Origin: Aureobasidium sp. EXF-3400
Lineage: Eukaryota > Ascomycota > Dothideomycetes > Dothideales > Saccotheciaceae
DNA length: 64,000 bases
NCBI GenBank assembly: GCA_024195585.1
Contig: SWBL01000301.1
Location: forward strand, 1 to 64,000
Direction: 5' to 3'
Below, piece by piece: positions 44,659-56,462 of this stretch. Within the stretch, counting starts at the first letter, position 1. Each line of letters starts with the position of its first letter. The notes under the pieces are model-generated. The model was not told the DNA's origin. It did not search any database and saw only the letters and a list, made by a program, of their open reading frames with translations. A program made the position numbers and the translations under genes.

Positions 44659-44666
44659 TATTTATA
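44659..44666 (-). promoter_or_regulatory. TATA box of the GH7 gene
   Basis: TATAAATA on the minus strand, about 85 bp before the GH7 start codon, the usual place for inducible fungal cellulase genes. Confidence 0.65.
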
Positions 44667-45037
44667 TTCGAAGCTGCTGTTGTTGCTGACCGCTGAACAA
44701 ACATCGCATCGCCTCTTGTCTACCCGAGGAAGATATTATCAAACGTCTTCTCTACACGCCGGCTGCTGGTAGTAGTCCAGTTGAAGCCTAGATGACCGTG
44801 TCGTCGCCCAAGATTCCCTCATCGGCGTGCTTGCATACCTGCGTGTCTCCACGTCCGCATGTGTGCTCGCTTGCAACGTTCCAGGGCAGAGAGTTGAAGA
44901 TGGCCAGGTGACTAGGTCTACTGGCTCGTATAACATCAGATCAATCTATTCGAGGATTTATCCGTTTCGGCTGCGAGAGGTTCAGGGAAGGTGGTGAAAT
45001 TAAGGCCTTGCATAAGCTTCCCCTCGTTTGCGTCCCG

Positions 45038-45043
45038 CCCCGC
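45038..45043 (-). promoter_or_regulatory. candidate CreA/CRE1 site
   Basis: GCGGGG on the minus strand matches the SYGGRG consensus of the carbon-catabolite repressor, about 460 bp before the GH7 start, in a GC-rich patch. A six-base match alone is weak. Confidence 0.3.
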
Positions 45044-46275
45044 ACCCATGCACCCCAGACACCTTGGGCACCAATCATCTGAGGATGACCTAGGAAGTAG
45101 CCTCCGGTATCAAGTGCAGGAAGAAACTTTCCAAGTATACGAGTGCATATGCCGATGGTAGGTACCTATATGAAGTCCAGGCCTCTAGTATACTCAGCTT
45201 CAATCGGACCGAAGCACCGAAAGATGATCATAATGGGAGGCAGGTGCTATGAACAACGAGCATCAAGTCACTCAGCACACTGTGGCAAAGCTATAGTTAC
45301 GTCCTTAACACACAGGAGAAGCCTCGCTTGGATCATATGTCTCCCACGCCTAGGACGATCTAGGCAATGGATCTCGAGTGGATGAGCGGGCCGGCTCGCC
45401 ATCAGCATGGCTCCTGCGATCTGCTGCTGCTCGCCACTCACCAGCTACAATAGTAGCCTGCCTCTAGGTTCTCATAAATCCAGAATTCTTCCGGCCGAGG
45501 TTAATCAGAATGGACTCCTTTCTTCGATCAACTGACTCATCCTGCCCTTTTTCTCCGCCAATGGTCCAAGGTCCGAACAGATCTTCACCGCACCATTCAC
45601 CCTCCGTCGAAGTGAGAATGAAACCCGCAAAATATAGGGCTCAGGGTTGATCTATGGATGAAACGTGGCTGCATCTCGTGTGTCACCTTGACCATGCGGC
45701 CGTACCCATGACATATCATGCGAAGTTTTTCATGCATACCAAGAAGCATGCTTAAATTACTAGGCGGGGTAACTGGTGGGTACCTGACAGCCTCGTCGAT
45801 CATCCAAACTACACCTCAAACCTGCATGACAGTTTTTCTCGCCTGGAAGAATATTCGATGATTGACTACAAGCATAATAGTTGGATGTCATGGTGTCCAG
45901 AATCGGCAATGTACTTTGCTCTGATAGACTCGATGTATCCCCGTGAAGGTGTGTGCAAGACCAGAGGGTTAATAGCCATATGGCTGCAGGATTATACACT
46001 GGATGCGGTTATACTTGCAAGACATTGGCACATTCTGAACCCCGTATTTTGTTGGATTGAACTTGAGGATAGATTCGACTGGCTACTGAAATACTGTAGG
46101 CGGAGAGAAGAGAACGAAATCTGATGTGATGGCACTACTGTGTAAACGACAGGCAGGTGGACAATCAATAGCAAGCGAACGTGTTGAGAGATCCAGTCTC
46201 TCGCTGATCCTGGGGGAATGGCCTCACTTCTTCCCACCTTCTCCCGGATATTTTCCTAGACCTGCAAGTCTGAGC

Positions 46276-47858
46276 TCACAAAGCGGGGTTGGCATTCTTG
46301 AGGAGTTGCTCAAAGTATGCCTGGAACCAAGTACCAGCTTCGGGAGCAGGCTTCAGGGCATCAGCATAGCCACAGTGGGCGTCATATCTGGGAGAGGTAG
46401 AGTCTGAAGTTCCGTCAGATTCACCGCCGGGCTTGACCCAGACCAAGGCATCGACCAGTGCATCGCCAGTGTTCGTGGTCGGACGGGTGCCGAAGCCAGT
46501 GTTGATGACATTACACCAGTCACCTTGCTGAAGCTGAGATGTAGGCTGAACACCCGAGCGGCCTTGGTCGATGATGAAGTGTGCTGGGAAGCCCTGAGCT
46601 GTCAGGAGAGGAGCAAGAGCATTAATGTAGCGTTGTTCGTCGAAGTCTAGATAGGAGCACAGTAAGCACATCTTCCTGTGAATCACAATAGAATGATCAC
46701 GTACTGGGGTTACTCTGTGTGTATGAGGGAGCGGTAGCAAGCTGATAAGCGTTGTAGTTGGAAACATCAGTGGCAATTCCACGGAGAGCCTTGGGCTTGC
46801 CTGCGGCTGTGTAGATGCTTGCGAAGAGGTCGGCGGCCGGACCAATGTTGGCGGGCCATCCCAACCAACCACCGTGCCCACCATCGAGGTACATGGCGAC
46901 GTTGTCAAAGTTGAGAGTCTTGATTGCATACTCGACACCGCCTGGTCACGTTAGCTCCATGCTCACAGCGGATATTTGTCAAACATACTGATGTAGTCAT
47001 CATGAGCCTCCTGGCATTTGGCTACGTTTGAATTGGTGACCAAGTTGCCAAGACTGTCGGGCTCGATGATAAGGGCGACCTTGGTCGAAGAGTGCTTCTT
47101 GATGATAGCAGCAATCGAATCGATGTATGCTTTGTACTTGGTGAGACCATCGTTTGCGACGGTCAACTCTCCGTTGGAAGCAAGGGCGGCACAATCACGG
47201 TTGGGTAGATCATAAACCACAAATGCACCAATGATCTCGGGACTTGCGCCAGCAGCGTTCTGCTTCTCAATGTCAGTAAGGTAGGTATCGACGGTTGGCA
47301 CTTTGGCAGCGGTATCACTAGTATAGTCAGCATGGTTTGAGGTTAGACTCCACTGGCAGGACTCACAGCCAAACAAAGGTTCCAATCTTTGCAACGGCGC
47401 TGGCCTTGGCTCTGAGACTGCTTGGAAGAGCTGGAATGGCAGCAGCAACCTCGGAGGCGTAGTAAGGGTTCGCGTAGATCTGTCTACCAGCGAAGATGTT
47501 TCCTGCAGCCGAGGTAGTGGGCGAGGTACCAGTTGCCGTGCGGGACGTGATCAAGGTCGTGCCTGCACTAGAAGTTGAAGTGGTAGGTTTGACAGAGGTC
47601 GTGACCGGCTTCGTGGAGGTCGTAGTTGGTGCAACTGTAGCAGCAGCTGTGCCAGAGACACATTGGAAGTAGTCTGGACAATTGTCAACATTCGATCGTC
47701 CTAATATGGACCTCAAGGCTCTTACAAGGGTTAACGCTGGAGCAGGACAGGCCAGAATCGCAAGTGCCACTGCCGGACCAGTTTGAACCACCGCACTGTC
47801 CCCAAACGGAGATGCCAAGTGCGGATGGAATGAAAGCAAGCAGAAGAGCGGGAATCAT
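46276..47858 (-). CDS. cel6A: GH6 cellobiohydrolase with N-terminal CBM1
   Basis: Secreted cellulase acting from the non-reducing end. complement(join(46276..46646, 46705..46941, 46989..47317, 47367..47673, 47726..47858)), 458 aa. The signal peptide is MIPALLLAFIPSALG. CBM1 follows at once (WGQCGGSNWSGSGTC, then SVNPYYFQC, spliced), then a Ser/Thr linker. The catalytic domain has VVYDLPNRDCAA and IIEPDSLGNLVTN, carrying the two Asp of the active site. It also has MYLDGGHGGWLGWP, NPNFDEQRYINAL and FIIDQGRSGVQPT. The protein ends CGYADALKPAPEAGTWFQAY and a short tail, all as in Cel6A. It is in tandem with the GH7 gene on the same strand. Confidence 0.95.
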
Positions 47859-49049
47859 CTTTGCAGGTTGTGAAAAGATTGTGGTTCAACGAACCTACTT
47901 ACCAGCGCTCCAATGAGTCTTTATAGTATCCTCTGATGTCGATTGAACACGTCAAGCAATGGATAAAATGAGGTTTGGGCTGCTGGTACGCCCGAATGAA
48001 TACTTCCAAGCGAAGTGATCTAGAACTTATCCGACATTTCTTGTAGACTTGTTTATAGGACGTGCAGATTCGCGAAGCATGATCACATGGAACCCAAGAA
48101 GACTATACATCCAAGACTCTGGCTACTCATTCAGCATTTCATAGCATTTAGCCGCTGGGTGGGTGCGTGCAGAAGCGTCAAGGCGTGCTCTCATGGCGCT
48201 GACAAGAAGTTATTGTCTTCCTTACATGTTCTGGAGGCTCTAGGAAACTGGCATGACGCTAGGAGGCTCCGAAGGGCGATCTTCAGGGCGCGGTCCAACA
48301 GAGCAGGAACGATGCATGCATACAATGTGCTCGGTTAAGCATTTGCACACCTTCTCTGAACTCAGGCTATACCTTAGTGAGGCTAAAGAATGGATTTGGA
48401 CGTCGACATGCATGATGCTGCGGTCAAGAAATTACGGGGTTGCGGGGGTGTGTTTGAGCCTTTGAGGAGATGAAGTCCAAGAGGACAAGGATACCGACGG
48501 GAAGACTTCGGCTTTGCTGCTGTCGGTTGGGAGCGGATCAGATTGATTATACCACTCCTTCACTTGGCGATTTCCCACGAATGGCAGTATCCTGAACGAG
48601 CTCTTGTATAAACAGCTGACCTAGTCAATTTCGACGAGAACGAAGCCTCGGCCACTGTCTGTCCCACGCCAGCTGACAAGGTGTTGCGCCATGCTCCGCC
48701 AGGCATTGCGCTAGCCTTGTGATCACCATTATCCAATTGTCCATTGACTTCGAGATTGATATATGAGAAGGACGATACGTGCGTAGTTGGACATGTTAGA
48801 TGAACATTTCGTTTCCACGGGCCGCCAAGCCGATACCCAAAACTTGTTCAGCCAGTATATCGTTCCAGAGGAGCCGAATAATTCAACGATCACGCTCTGC
48901 GATGGTGTCTGTCAGTACCTATGAGAATAACACCGGAGTGAGAGAGCTTCGCGGAGGTGATAATCTGCAGGAAGTACACATAGCTGGATTTTGAAGCATG
49001 GCATGCGCTTTCGTAAGAATCAGGTAACAAACGCCCTAACGATTTTTTC
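47859..49049. other. 1.2 kb intergenic upstream of the GH6 gene
   Basis: GH6 promoter and 3' flank of the DUF2985 gene. No supported coding frame. Confidence 0.35.
47919..47926 (-). promoter_or_regulatory. TATA-like element of the GH6 gene
   Basis: CTATAAAG on the minus strand about 65 bp before the GH6 start codon. Confidence 0.5.
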
Positions 49050-50147
49050 TCAAACCTCCGACAGCTCCTTGTCCTTTACGACTTTGGGTCCCTCGATCTT
49101 CTTGATCTTTCTTCCCTCCCACCAGCACATCAAGCCACCAAACATGCTGACTGCACAGCCCAAGCCAATGAACAAGCCCGCTCCCCATGTTGGGCGCTCA
49201 ATGCGGTTGTATCGCCACATCATATATGCCATTCCAATCTGGAAAAGTGTGTTTAACACCATCATCCAAACTACAAAATCCATCTTCCAAGGCGCTGTAG
49301 GAGGTGCCCTCTCTCCTGAGAACGTTTTGCGTCGTATCAGTGTCGGTTCCACATCGGCCTCTCCGTGATCCAACAGATCGCCCTCTTGTAGACGGAACCA
49401 GCTTACGTTCCTCGCGGCCAGTCTTCTGATGGCAGCCGAGCTTCTCTCCGATGTCCGCCCAAAGCGCCAAACGCACACCCACCACAAGTCTCTGAATCGC
49501 CACGGGGCGAGCCCCCAAGCCGTCAAGCAGAAGAGTGCATTCAAAATCTGTGAGTCAATCTCGATCCAGATCTTGCGAGGCGAGGAATCAGCGTCGCCGC
49601 CATCGGGATGGTTCATGGCGGGTGCCGCCTTGAGGATCAGAAAGAAGAGCATAGCGCCCCAAGCCACAACGTTTAGGCCGTATAATGTGATGAGGAATCC
49701 AGTAGGTGTTTTGAAGAAACGCCAGAAGGCGGCTAGGCCAGTAACGACTGTTTGCTTCCACGTCTTGGGCATTTCTGATTCAGATTTGGAATCGGTAGAG
49801 CTTTCTATCAGGGGCTCTAATGATTTCTTCTCGGGACTAGTCAAGGATCGCACGGGTGGGGAGTTTGGCAGTGTCGCTGCACGCTTGCTGTCTCCAGGTT
49901 TCGGCGACACAAGTCTCGTCGCAAGATGTCCGTCCGTATCGAAGTCGATGTTGTTCGCACGCAAGTCGGTAAGATTTGGTGCGTGAGCTATCGCCGCACC
50001 TGTGGCTGCCCACATGCCTGGCTGGGGATCATAGCTCAGAATTTTATTCGTGGTGCTAACTGATGCTGCACGTATCCGTCCAAGTTGCAAGGGCAATGAA
50101 GATTGTCTGGGCAAGGCGCCGGGTTGAGGCGATGATTGCTGTATCAT
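49050..50147 (-). CDS. DUF2985-type membrane protein
   Basis: Fungal membrane protein of unknown function, 365 aa from the ATG at 50147. A disordered, Ser/Pro-rich N-terminus (~135 aa) precedes the hydrophobic core. The core includes TPTGFLITLYGLNVVAWGAM, LFFLILKAAPAMN and the hallmark IDSQILNALFCLTAWGLAPWRFRDL. Two more spans follow after a hydrophilic loop: MDFVVWMMVLNTLFQIGMAY and GAGLFIGLGCAVSMFGGL. Four or so transmembrane spans are likely. An ATG 20 codons upstream (50207) gives a His-rich extra leader and is less likely. The DUF2985 assignment is from remembered motif resemblance. Confidence 0.8.
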   Translation of the reverse strand: MIQQSSPQPGALPRQSSLPLQLGRIRAASVSTTNKILSYDPQPGMWAATGAAIAHAPNLTDLRANNIDFDTDGHLATRLVSPKPGDSKRAATLPNSPPVRSLTSPEKKSLEPLIESSTDSKSESEMPKTWKQTVVTGLAAFWRFFKTPTGFLITLYGLNVVAWGAMLFFLILKAAPAMNHPDGGDADSSPRKIWIEIDSQILNALFCLTAWGLAPWRFRDLWWVCVWRFGRTSERSSAAIRRLAARNVSWFRLQEGDLLDHGEADVEPTLIRRKTFSGERAPPTAPWKMDFVVWMMVLNTLFQIGMAYMMWRYNRIERPTWGAGLFIGLGCAVSMFGGLMCWWEGRKIKKIEGPKVVKDKELSEV

Positions 50148-50932
50148 GATAACGATGTTGTGGTGTTTATGATGGAGGAAGATTACTGCTGAAAAGAGAG
50201 AAAGCACCTACCTATATTCACATATCGAAAATGGCAGTCACGCCTGTTGTTGAGACAGCCAAGCCGAGGCGCGTGTACAAGACCAATCAGCAAGTGCGAT
50301 GGTCGAGAAGTCAACCCAAATTGAGGGACGTTTGGAGGCTCGTTTCCATGCGCCTCGAAAAGGCTGGAGCCTGGAAACGAGAATACGCAATACGGTCTAT
50401 ACGCGGAGGGGCTGAGACGATGAATTCGTGACTCTGGCAATGACATTGTACCATAGTTTTTGCCTTCTGCACACCTTGGAACGGAGCTGCGAAGACCTAG
50501 AGATTTGTGTTGAGGTAGGGCCTTGAAAATGGGAGGAGACACTCTTGAGATCAGTCGTCCATCGTCAATATGCAGACTCGGTGCTTGAGCTGATTTATCG
50601 CACCGGTCATGCGGTATAACAACTTGGCATCCTGGAGTGATGGTCTCTACAACAGGTGGCAATGTTGACAAACGGTGTGTTTGTCCTGCGACATATTCTA
50701 CAGCGCTGGAGCAATCGAAGTCGACAGAACCAATTCGTCGTGGACGAGCATTACCGGAAGGCGGTCGGGCGCGATCGGCGTCACCAGCTCGAGCCTCGAG
50801 GGCGACTTTCTTGGCAGCCAAAAATCTCCAGACAGTCATCATCATAAGACACTCTTGTACAACTCATTCGATTGATCACTCGACTCTTGTACACAACCTC
50901 TCATACTCGCCACATCCTCATCAACACCCAAT
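50148..50932. promoter_or_regulatory. divergent promoter, DUF2985 / GrpE genes
   Basis: 785-bp interval between divergent starts. A 220-codon minus-strand open frame (50183-50845) fills much of it, but it has no family resemblance and overlaps the 5' side of the DUF2985 gene. Confidence 0.35.
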
Positions 50933-51743
50933 ATGAGCTTCAGATTCCTCGCTAGATCCGCCAGACCTCTCTCGCAGGCAGTCGAGAGCAGAGTACCTTT
51001 CTCATTCAGAGCTGTTCAGCAAGGCCGTGCTGTCGCCGCCGTGAGAAGCTACTCGGCCACTCCCGAGACTGGCGCGAAGGAGAACAATGCCGCAGCTGAG
51101 AACGCAGAGAAGGCTGCCGAAGCCACCAAGGAGGACCCTACTCTGAAGGAGCTCGAGGCCAAGAAGAAGGAGGTCGCCGATGTCACGGTTCGTTGGCGCA
51201 TACAATTACAATCGAGAAACAGAACAGTAGTGCTGAGACAATCAATTGCAGGACAAGTGGAAGCGCCAAATCGCCGAGTACCGCAACTTGCAAGAGCAGA
51301 CCAAGCGTGAGGTTCGCGCGGCCAAGGACTTTGCCCTCCAGAGCTTCTCCAGAGACCTGCTCGACAGCATTGACAACCTCGACCGTGCCCTTTCGGTTGT
51401 GCCCAAGGAGAAGCTCGACGGTAGCAACAAGGACCTTCTGGACCTCCACTCTGGTCTCAAGATGACCGAGACCATCCTCATGAACACACTCAAGAAGCAC
51501 GGCCTCGAGAGATTCGACCCCAGCGCAGAGAGTGACAAGTTCGACCCCAACATGCACGAGGCCACTTTCCAGACACCCCAGCCCGACAAGGAGGACGGTA
51601 CCGTCTTCTTCTGTCAGTCCAAGGGCTTCAAGCTCAACGGCAGAGTCATCAGAGTGAGTACAGCCATACAAGAGCAGAGACGAACCAGAATACTGACACA
51701 GCCTCTCTAGCCCGCCAAGGTCGGTGTTGTCAGAAACTCATGA
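50933..51743 (+). CDS. MGE1: mitochondrial GrpE nucleotide-exchange factor
   Basis: Releases ADP from mitochondrial Hsp70 (Ssc1) in matrix protein import and folding. join(50933..51187, 51252..51653, 51711..51743), 229 aa. A basic, Ser-rich presequence (MSFRFLARSARPLSQAVESR) reaches to about residue 40. An Ala/Glu-rich linker leads into the long dimerisation helix (RQIAEYRNLQEQTKREVRAA). Then come DFALQSFSRDLLDSIDNLDR and the C-terminal beta domain (FDPNMHEATFQTPQPDKEDG). The last 11-codon exon gives PAKVGVVRNS, the expected end (RPAKVGVVK). Full length for the family. Confidence 0.95.
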
Positions 51744-52675
51744 ACACGATACGACGAAGAAATCGATGTCATTTAACGCATATGGAGGGAAGACAAAAGT
51801 GATTCGCAATCATATTCCTGATTTTGTATAAGAGCAAGCATGTTTGGCAATATCCCGGCTGGACGGACGATGGGCATGGCGTTCAGGTAGACTGGACATA
51901 TTCCCCTCTTTTTGATGGGCCGAAGAGGCCTGTCGTGTAAAAACAACAACTGTATATATAGATGAGCTGTATGATGAGCAAAAGCAGATGATTAACGAGC
52001 TGAACTGAGGCACGTGAGGTTGTCTTTGGGGCAGATGGACTTTGGACGGGTATACGATCGATGATTACTATAGCTCGTCGTCCAGAACGAAGTCTTTGGA
52101 ATGCTGCAATGTTGAGAGCGGCCGTTCTATATAACTTGACGAGACCCGATGGTGGTTGTCTATGTACAGTGCTTCTGTAAAGACATGGTCCGCGCTTCAA
52201 GAAGAAGACTCCGGCTTCGGCCATGTCTGTCCATGACATCGAGATGCACGGCCACTGAAGCAAGCCAGCCATTATTGCATGAAGAAGAGGCTTGTTGTGT
52301 TTCTCCAAAGAGATATATGCTGGACAGAGGACTCGGCGTGTAATAGTCCGGGTGGTGAGGAGAGAGCACGAAAAATAATCGGCTGTTCGAAAGCCTCGGC
52401 ATGTGAAGGCAGGTGAACGAGCTCGGTGCGATGGAGGTTTTGAGAGCTGGGGAAGGTGCAGAGTGGGCAACTGGGGAAGGTCTGTGACGCGGGCGGGCCT
52501 CGAGCATCCTTGACTCACTTTCCACCCTCCTGCCACTTGCTACTGTACAACACACGCCCAGTGACAGGAGATTGTCCTTTTTCTGCTGAGCACTCGCCAG
52601 CACACCGCCTGAGCTCGCGAGCTTGTCACCCCTCCAAGGACTTCTGGCCGCAAGGCCTCGACAAGCGCTGCCATC
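51744..52675. other. intergenic
   Basis: MGE1 3' flank and promoter of the kinase gene, 932 bp. Two long overlapping minus-strand frames (51883-52536, 52160-52813) show no family resemblance. Confidence 0.35.
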
Positions 52676-54090
52676 ATGTCGTGGAAAAAGTCGACTGAGC
52701 TCATGGACACGATCCGCCATTATGCGAACTTCCCTGCTACCGGCGTGAGTCTGCGCCAGATGGTCCAGTTCGGCGAGAGGCCGTCCGTCGGTATGTAGCA
52801 CAAATCCATCCAAAGACCCCCTCTCTCACTGACGACATGTTCAGGCACCCTGTTCCGAGCCTCCCAATTCATGTCCGAAGAGCTGCCTATACGTCTGGCA
52901 CATCGCGTCCAGGAACTTCAAGAGCTGCCCGACGGTCTGGGCGACATGCCTTCGATTGGTCGTGTGCGAGACTGGTATGCCCAATCCTTCGAGGAAATCA
53001 CCAGTCTACCAAAGCCCACCCTCTCGTCCGAAATCCGCGAACGTCTTCTGAAACCACAGAACGGCAAGAACTCGCGCATCTTGAGCGAGGCCACCAGAAA
53101 TCCAAGCGTCAATTCGGGCCAGTACCGCTCTCAGCTCCATCACAACAACGAAGCTGGCGAGAGAAGAAATTCCCTCAAACGTTATTACAGCGCTGGTGAC
53201 GACACCAACGAATGGCCGCCGGAGTTGAACGACTACAACACTCGCTTTTCAAAGACTCTCGAGAAAATCAAGCGCCGTCACGATAGTGTCGTGACCACTG
53301 TCGCACAAGGCATTCTCGAGTACAAGCGCAAGCGTCAACGAATGCAGATAGACCACAACATCCAGGCTTTCCTAGACCGTTTTTACATGTCTCGCATCGG
53401 TATCCGTATGCTCATCGGTCAACACATTGCCTTGACTGATCAAAGAGCCCACTCGGACCCCAACTACGTCGGAATCATCTGTACAAAGACAAACGTTCGC
53501 GACTTGGCTCAAGAAGCCATCGAGAATGCTCGTTTCGTCTGCGAGGACCATTATGGTCTCTTCGATGCCCCCAAGGTCCAACTCGTCTGCAACCCCGACC
53601 TCAATTTCATGTACGTCCCCGGCCATCTGTCGCACATGCTTTTCGAGACTCTCAAGAACTCTCTCCGTGCCGTCGTCGAGACTCACGGTCAAGACAAGGA
53701 AGACTTCCCTGTCACAAAAGTCGTCGTGGCAGAAGGAAAAGAAGACATCACCATCAAGATCTCAGACGAAGGTGGTGGTATCCCCAGAAGTGCCATCCCG
53801 CTCGTCTGGACTTACATGTACACCACTGTCGACCAAACGCCTACGCTTGACCCTGATTTCAACAAGAGCGATTTCAAAGCTCCAATGGCTGGTTTCGGGT
53901 ACGGACTGCCCATTTCTAGGTTGTACGCTCGCTACTTTGGTGGAGACTTGAAGCTGATCAGTATGGAGGGGTAAGTGCCAAGTACTCTTTCTGCAGAATG
54001 TGACAACTTGCTAACGTGACCTGCAGCTACGGCACTGATGTCTACCTCCACCTAAATCGTCTGTCTTCCTCTTCGGAGCCACTCCAGTGA
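52676..54090 (+). CDS. mitochondrial pyruvate/branched-chain dehydrogenase kinase
   Basis: PDK/BCKDK-family protein kinase that phosphorylates and inactivates the E1 subunit of pyruvate (or branched-chain 2-oxoacid) dehydrogenase in the matrix. join(52676..52790, 52845..53970, 54027..54090), 434 aa. An N-terminal four-helix domain (GVSLRQMVQFGERPSVG, then FMSEELPIRLAHRVQEL) is followed by the GHKL ATPase domain. That domain has the N-box HMLFETLKNSLRAVVETH, G1 ISDEGGGIPRS and G2 GFGYGLPISRLYARYFGGDL. A long Asn/Gly-poor insertion lies before the EWPPELNDYNTRF segment. Splicing completes GYGTDVYLHLNRL. It resembles fungal Pkp1/Pkp2; which one cannot be settled here. Confidence 0.93.
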
Positions 54091-54851
54091 CAACGACCAG
54101 TCATGAGGGATGAATGGTTTCAGCCAGTCATCGACAGACCGATGGTTGACGAAGGCTCACCATCAGATTTCCCATCCCAAGGATTGACGCGCCAGCCACA
54201 GAGAGCCCCATCAAAGAAGCCCTCTATGCAGAACATAAGTCTGGCCATGGCATCTCGCGCTATGAAGTTGAAGCGTGTCGCAACTAGAGAAGTCAGCGAA
54301 CGCCGACAAGTCGGAGACGCTGAAGAGATGGTCAATGGTCCTCAGGACAACGCCTCACCCTGGTGGAAACATGTTAGCATGGAAGAGGGCATGTGAGGAT
54401 ATATGCTACCTCGTCACTGCATGTTCTGAGAAGCGCTTGTGTTGCACATTATGGTTTTCTACCTCCACTTGTTTTTTTTGTTTTTTTTGTTCTTACGACG
54501 ATGCATGGCATTAGGCGTTTTCGGTGGATTATGTTGTGAAAATTGGAAAGGATATATATTACAGTCTCTTTTCGCAATCAACTGTACTATTCTGCAACTG
54601 TTCTATATGACAGCATAGTGCTTGAATTGTGATCCAAATATTGCATCTGGCCGAGGCGCAAAAGTGAAGCCTCTCCACGAAAGGTGAATTGTTTGCGACG
54701 CGTCTTGCAGTTTGCCCGCAAACTATCATCATTAAATCCACATCGCAACCTGATCAAATATCACAAACCACCAATTTCTCACTATTTCTCACCAAGAGAA
54801 CTTCACCGCCAACAAGAAAGTTCAAGGACGATTCAAGTGCAAAAACATACA
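54091..54851. other. intergenic
   Basis: Includes a T-rich tract (about 54468-54492) likely in the kinase 3' region. An open frame 54103-54396 begins 12 bp after the kinase stop and has no family resemblance. Confidence 0.35.
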
Positions 54852-55316
54852 ATGTCAACACAATCATGGCCCTCGGTCACGCCAGTGCACATATCGAAAA
54901 ACATCTCCACATCAACAACATCAACTCCAGATGTCAATAATCCACTCCCACAACTTCTACACACACCATCCGGCCTAGCAATCCTCGAACTCCAAGGAAC
55001 CATAAACTTCCCAATTGTCACCGCATCCGACGACTCTTCTCCTCCAGACACCAACGCCTCTACAGAAGTCGGTCGCTTGGTATTTCCTCACTACACAGAA
55101 GGAGTCTCGGATCCTAATGGCGGTGCTTGGATGAAGAGGGTGTACTTTTACATCGGCAGACATCAACGCATGACTGGCGAGATCAAGAAACTCGGTAAGC
55201 CGGTGGCGGTGTTGAGGAAAGCAGAAGGCAAGGAAGAGGGCGCGATCGAAGTGGTCGAGATTGTGAAATATAAGATTTTGTTTGGAAGTCGACCGGAACC
55301 TGTTAGTGAGGATTGA
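54852..55316 (+). CDS. CTF8: Ctf8, subunit of the Ctf18-RFC clamp loader
   Basis: Small subunit that, with Dcc1, binds Ctf18 in the alternative clamp loader used for sister-chromatid cohesion and replication checkpoint signalling. 154 aa, intronless. Conserved blocks are LLHTPSGLAILELQGTINFP, VGRLVFPHY, KRVYFYIGRHQRMTGEIKKL and VEIVKYKILFGSRPEPV, in the order and spacing of Ctf8. The ATG at 54852 is preferred; an ATG at 54684 in frame would add 56 residues of unconvincing sequence. Confidence 0.9.
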   Translation: MSTQSWPSVTPVHISKNISTSTTSTPDVNNPLPQLLHTPSGLAILELQGTINFPIVTASDDSSPPDTNASTEVGRLVFPHYTEGVSDPNGGAWMKRVYFYIGRHQRMTGEIKKLGKPVAVLRKAEGKEEGAIEVVEIVKYKILFGSRPEPVSED

Positions 55317-56462
55317 AAGGATTCGAAGGAAGAGAAGAGTGGTGGTTTCTATTGGATAGGCACAACGCGGCCTTTGCAAGATCTCGTGCGGGTGCATATA
55401 TCAAAGGATCTTGCTTGTGATGCTGTGAGATGACGAGTCTTACGGCTCGAGTTCACAGATGCTTATGCACTAGATTCAAGACTTGTGTTGTTACCGGATC
55501 TAGCTTGGGATACGAGCACAGCGAGATCAAATAATTCAAGTCGTTTTTGTCGCCAGGAGCACCCGGTCCAGTCAAACAGATCGCTTGTCTAAGTTGTCTT
55601 CGATACCTTGAAAACACAACAATACTACTGGTTCTTTGCAACGTCGGTCGGAGTTTCTTGCCGTGCATATGAGACTCGAACACTTCGTCCTCCACAAAGT
55701 AAGCACTACAATCAAGCCTTTTCAAAGGATGCTTATGTTTTTTGCGTAATGCTCAGCAAAGCTCGGCCGACTTCGATCCGATCTCTCTATCAAGTCACAT
55801 GTGGTGTGTACATGGCAGCATATGGACGCTAGGAAATAAGATAGTCCAGCAGACGAATGTGGCTCTTAATCTCGGATACTTCCTAAGTCTTCCTCAAGCA
55901 AGATGCAACGAGATTACGGACATGCAATAGCACAACGCGGTCGCAATTCCGCTCGGATCTACTTATCACAACCGAGCGTTACGACAGCGAGACCGAGTTT
56001 GCCGATCATTTTTGACACTCGCCTGCAGGGCTGGAAGAAGCGGGAGCATGGGCGTGTGGGTCGCACCTGTCATAACAGCGAACCTTCCACACCTTCTCAC
56101 GTCAGTGTTCTACAAAGCAAGAGTGAGTTCAACAGGACACCTTTGAGAGCTTACAAGGCCATCGGACCATCTCGCTGCTACAGCGCCGAGTCGGGCTGAT
56201 AGTTATGCGCTCTTGAACCGGTGTCCATGATCTGCCCGTGTTAACCATGTCAGAAGATGAGGTGGTATTTGTACGACCCACCTAGCGCTTACCGTCTGGA
56301 TCAACAGCATTAGCTCCTTTATAGTCGGCAACCGGCACCGGTGAGTGATGCCTTACGAGTGTGACTATAAAATGTTACTTCGTCTCCTGCTAATCAGTAA
56401 CATCTTCCTGTTGACCCATCAGTCTGCACCTAATAACGAATATTCACCCTACGACCGACGTC
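55317..56462. other. 1.1 kb intergenic
   Basis: CTF8 3' flank and P450 promoter. Short frames on both strands without resemblance to known proteins. No tRNA or repeat seen. Confidence 0.35.

Larger units (their letters stand above)
44575..46275. other. 1.7 kb intergenic upstream of the GH7 gene
   Basis: Holds the GH7 promoter and GH6 terminator. No coding gene is recognised. Its length is typical of regulated cellulase promoters. I did not find a clear GGCTAA XlnR/XYR1 site by eye. Confidence 0.35.

Noticed and set aside
50183..50845. 220-codon minus-strand frame upstream of the DUF2985 gene
   Set aside because: No recognisable motif, sits in the divergent promoter, and would overlap the 5' end of the neighbouring transcript.
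51883..52813. Two overlapping ~217-codon minus-strand frames
   Set aside because: They overlap each other in different frames and overlap the kinase start, are rich in Ser/Arg/Pro/His, and resemble no family. They are chance frames in a GC-rich promoter.
54103..54396. 97-codon frame just after the kinase stop
   Set aside because: Probably the kinase 3' UTR; no motif, and no second promoter seen in the 12-bp gap.
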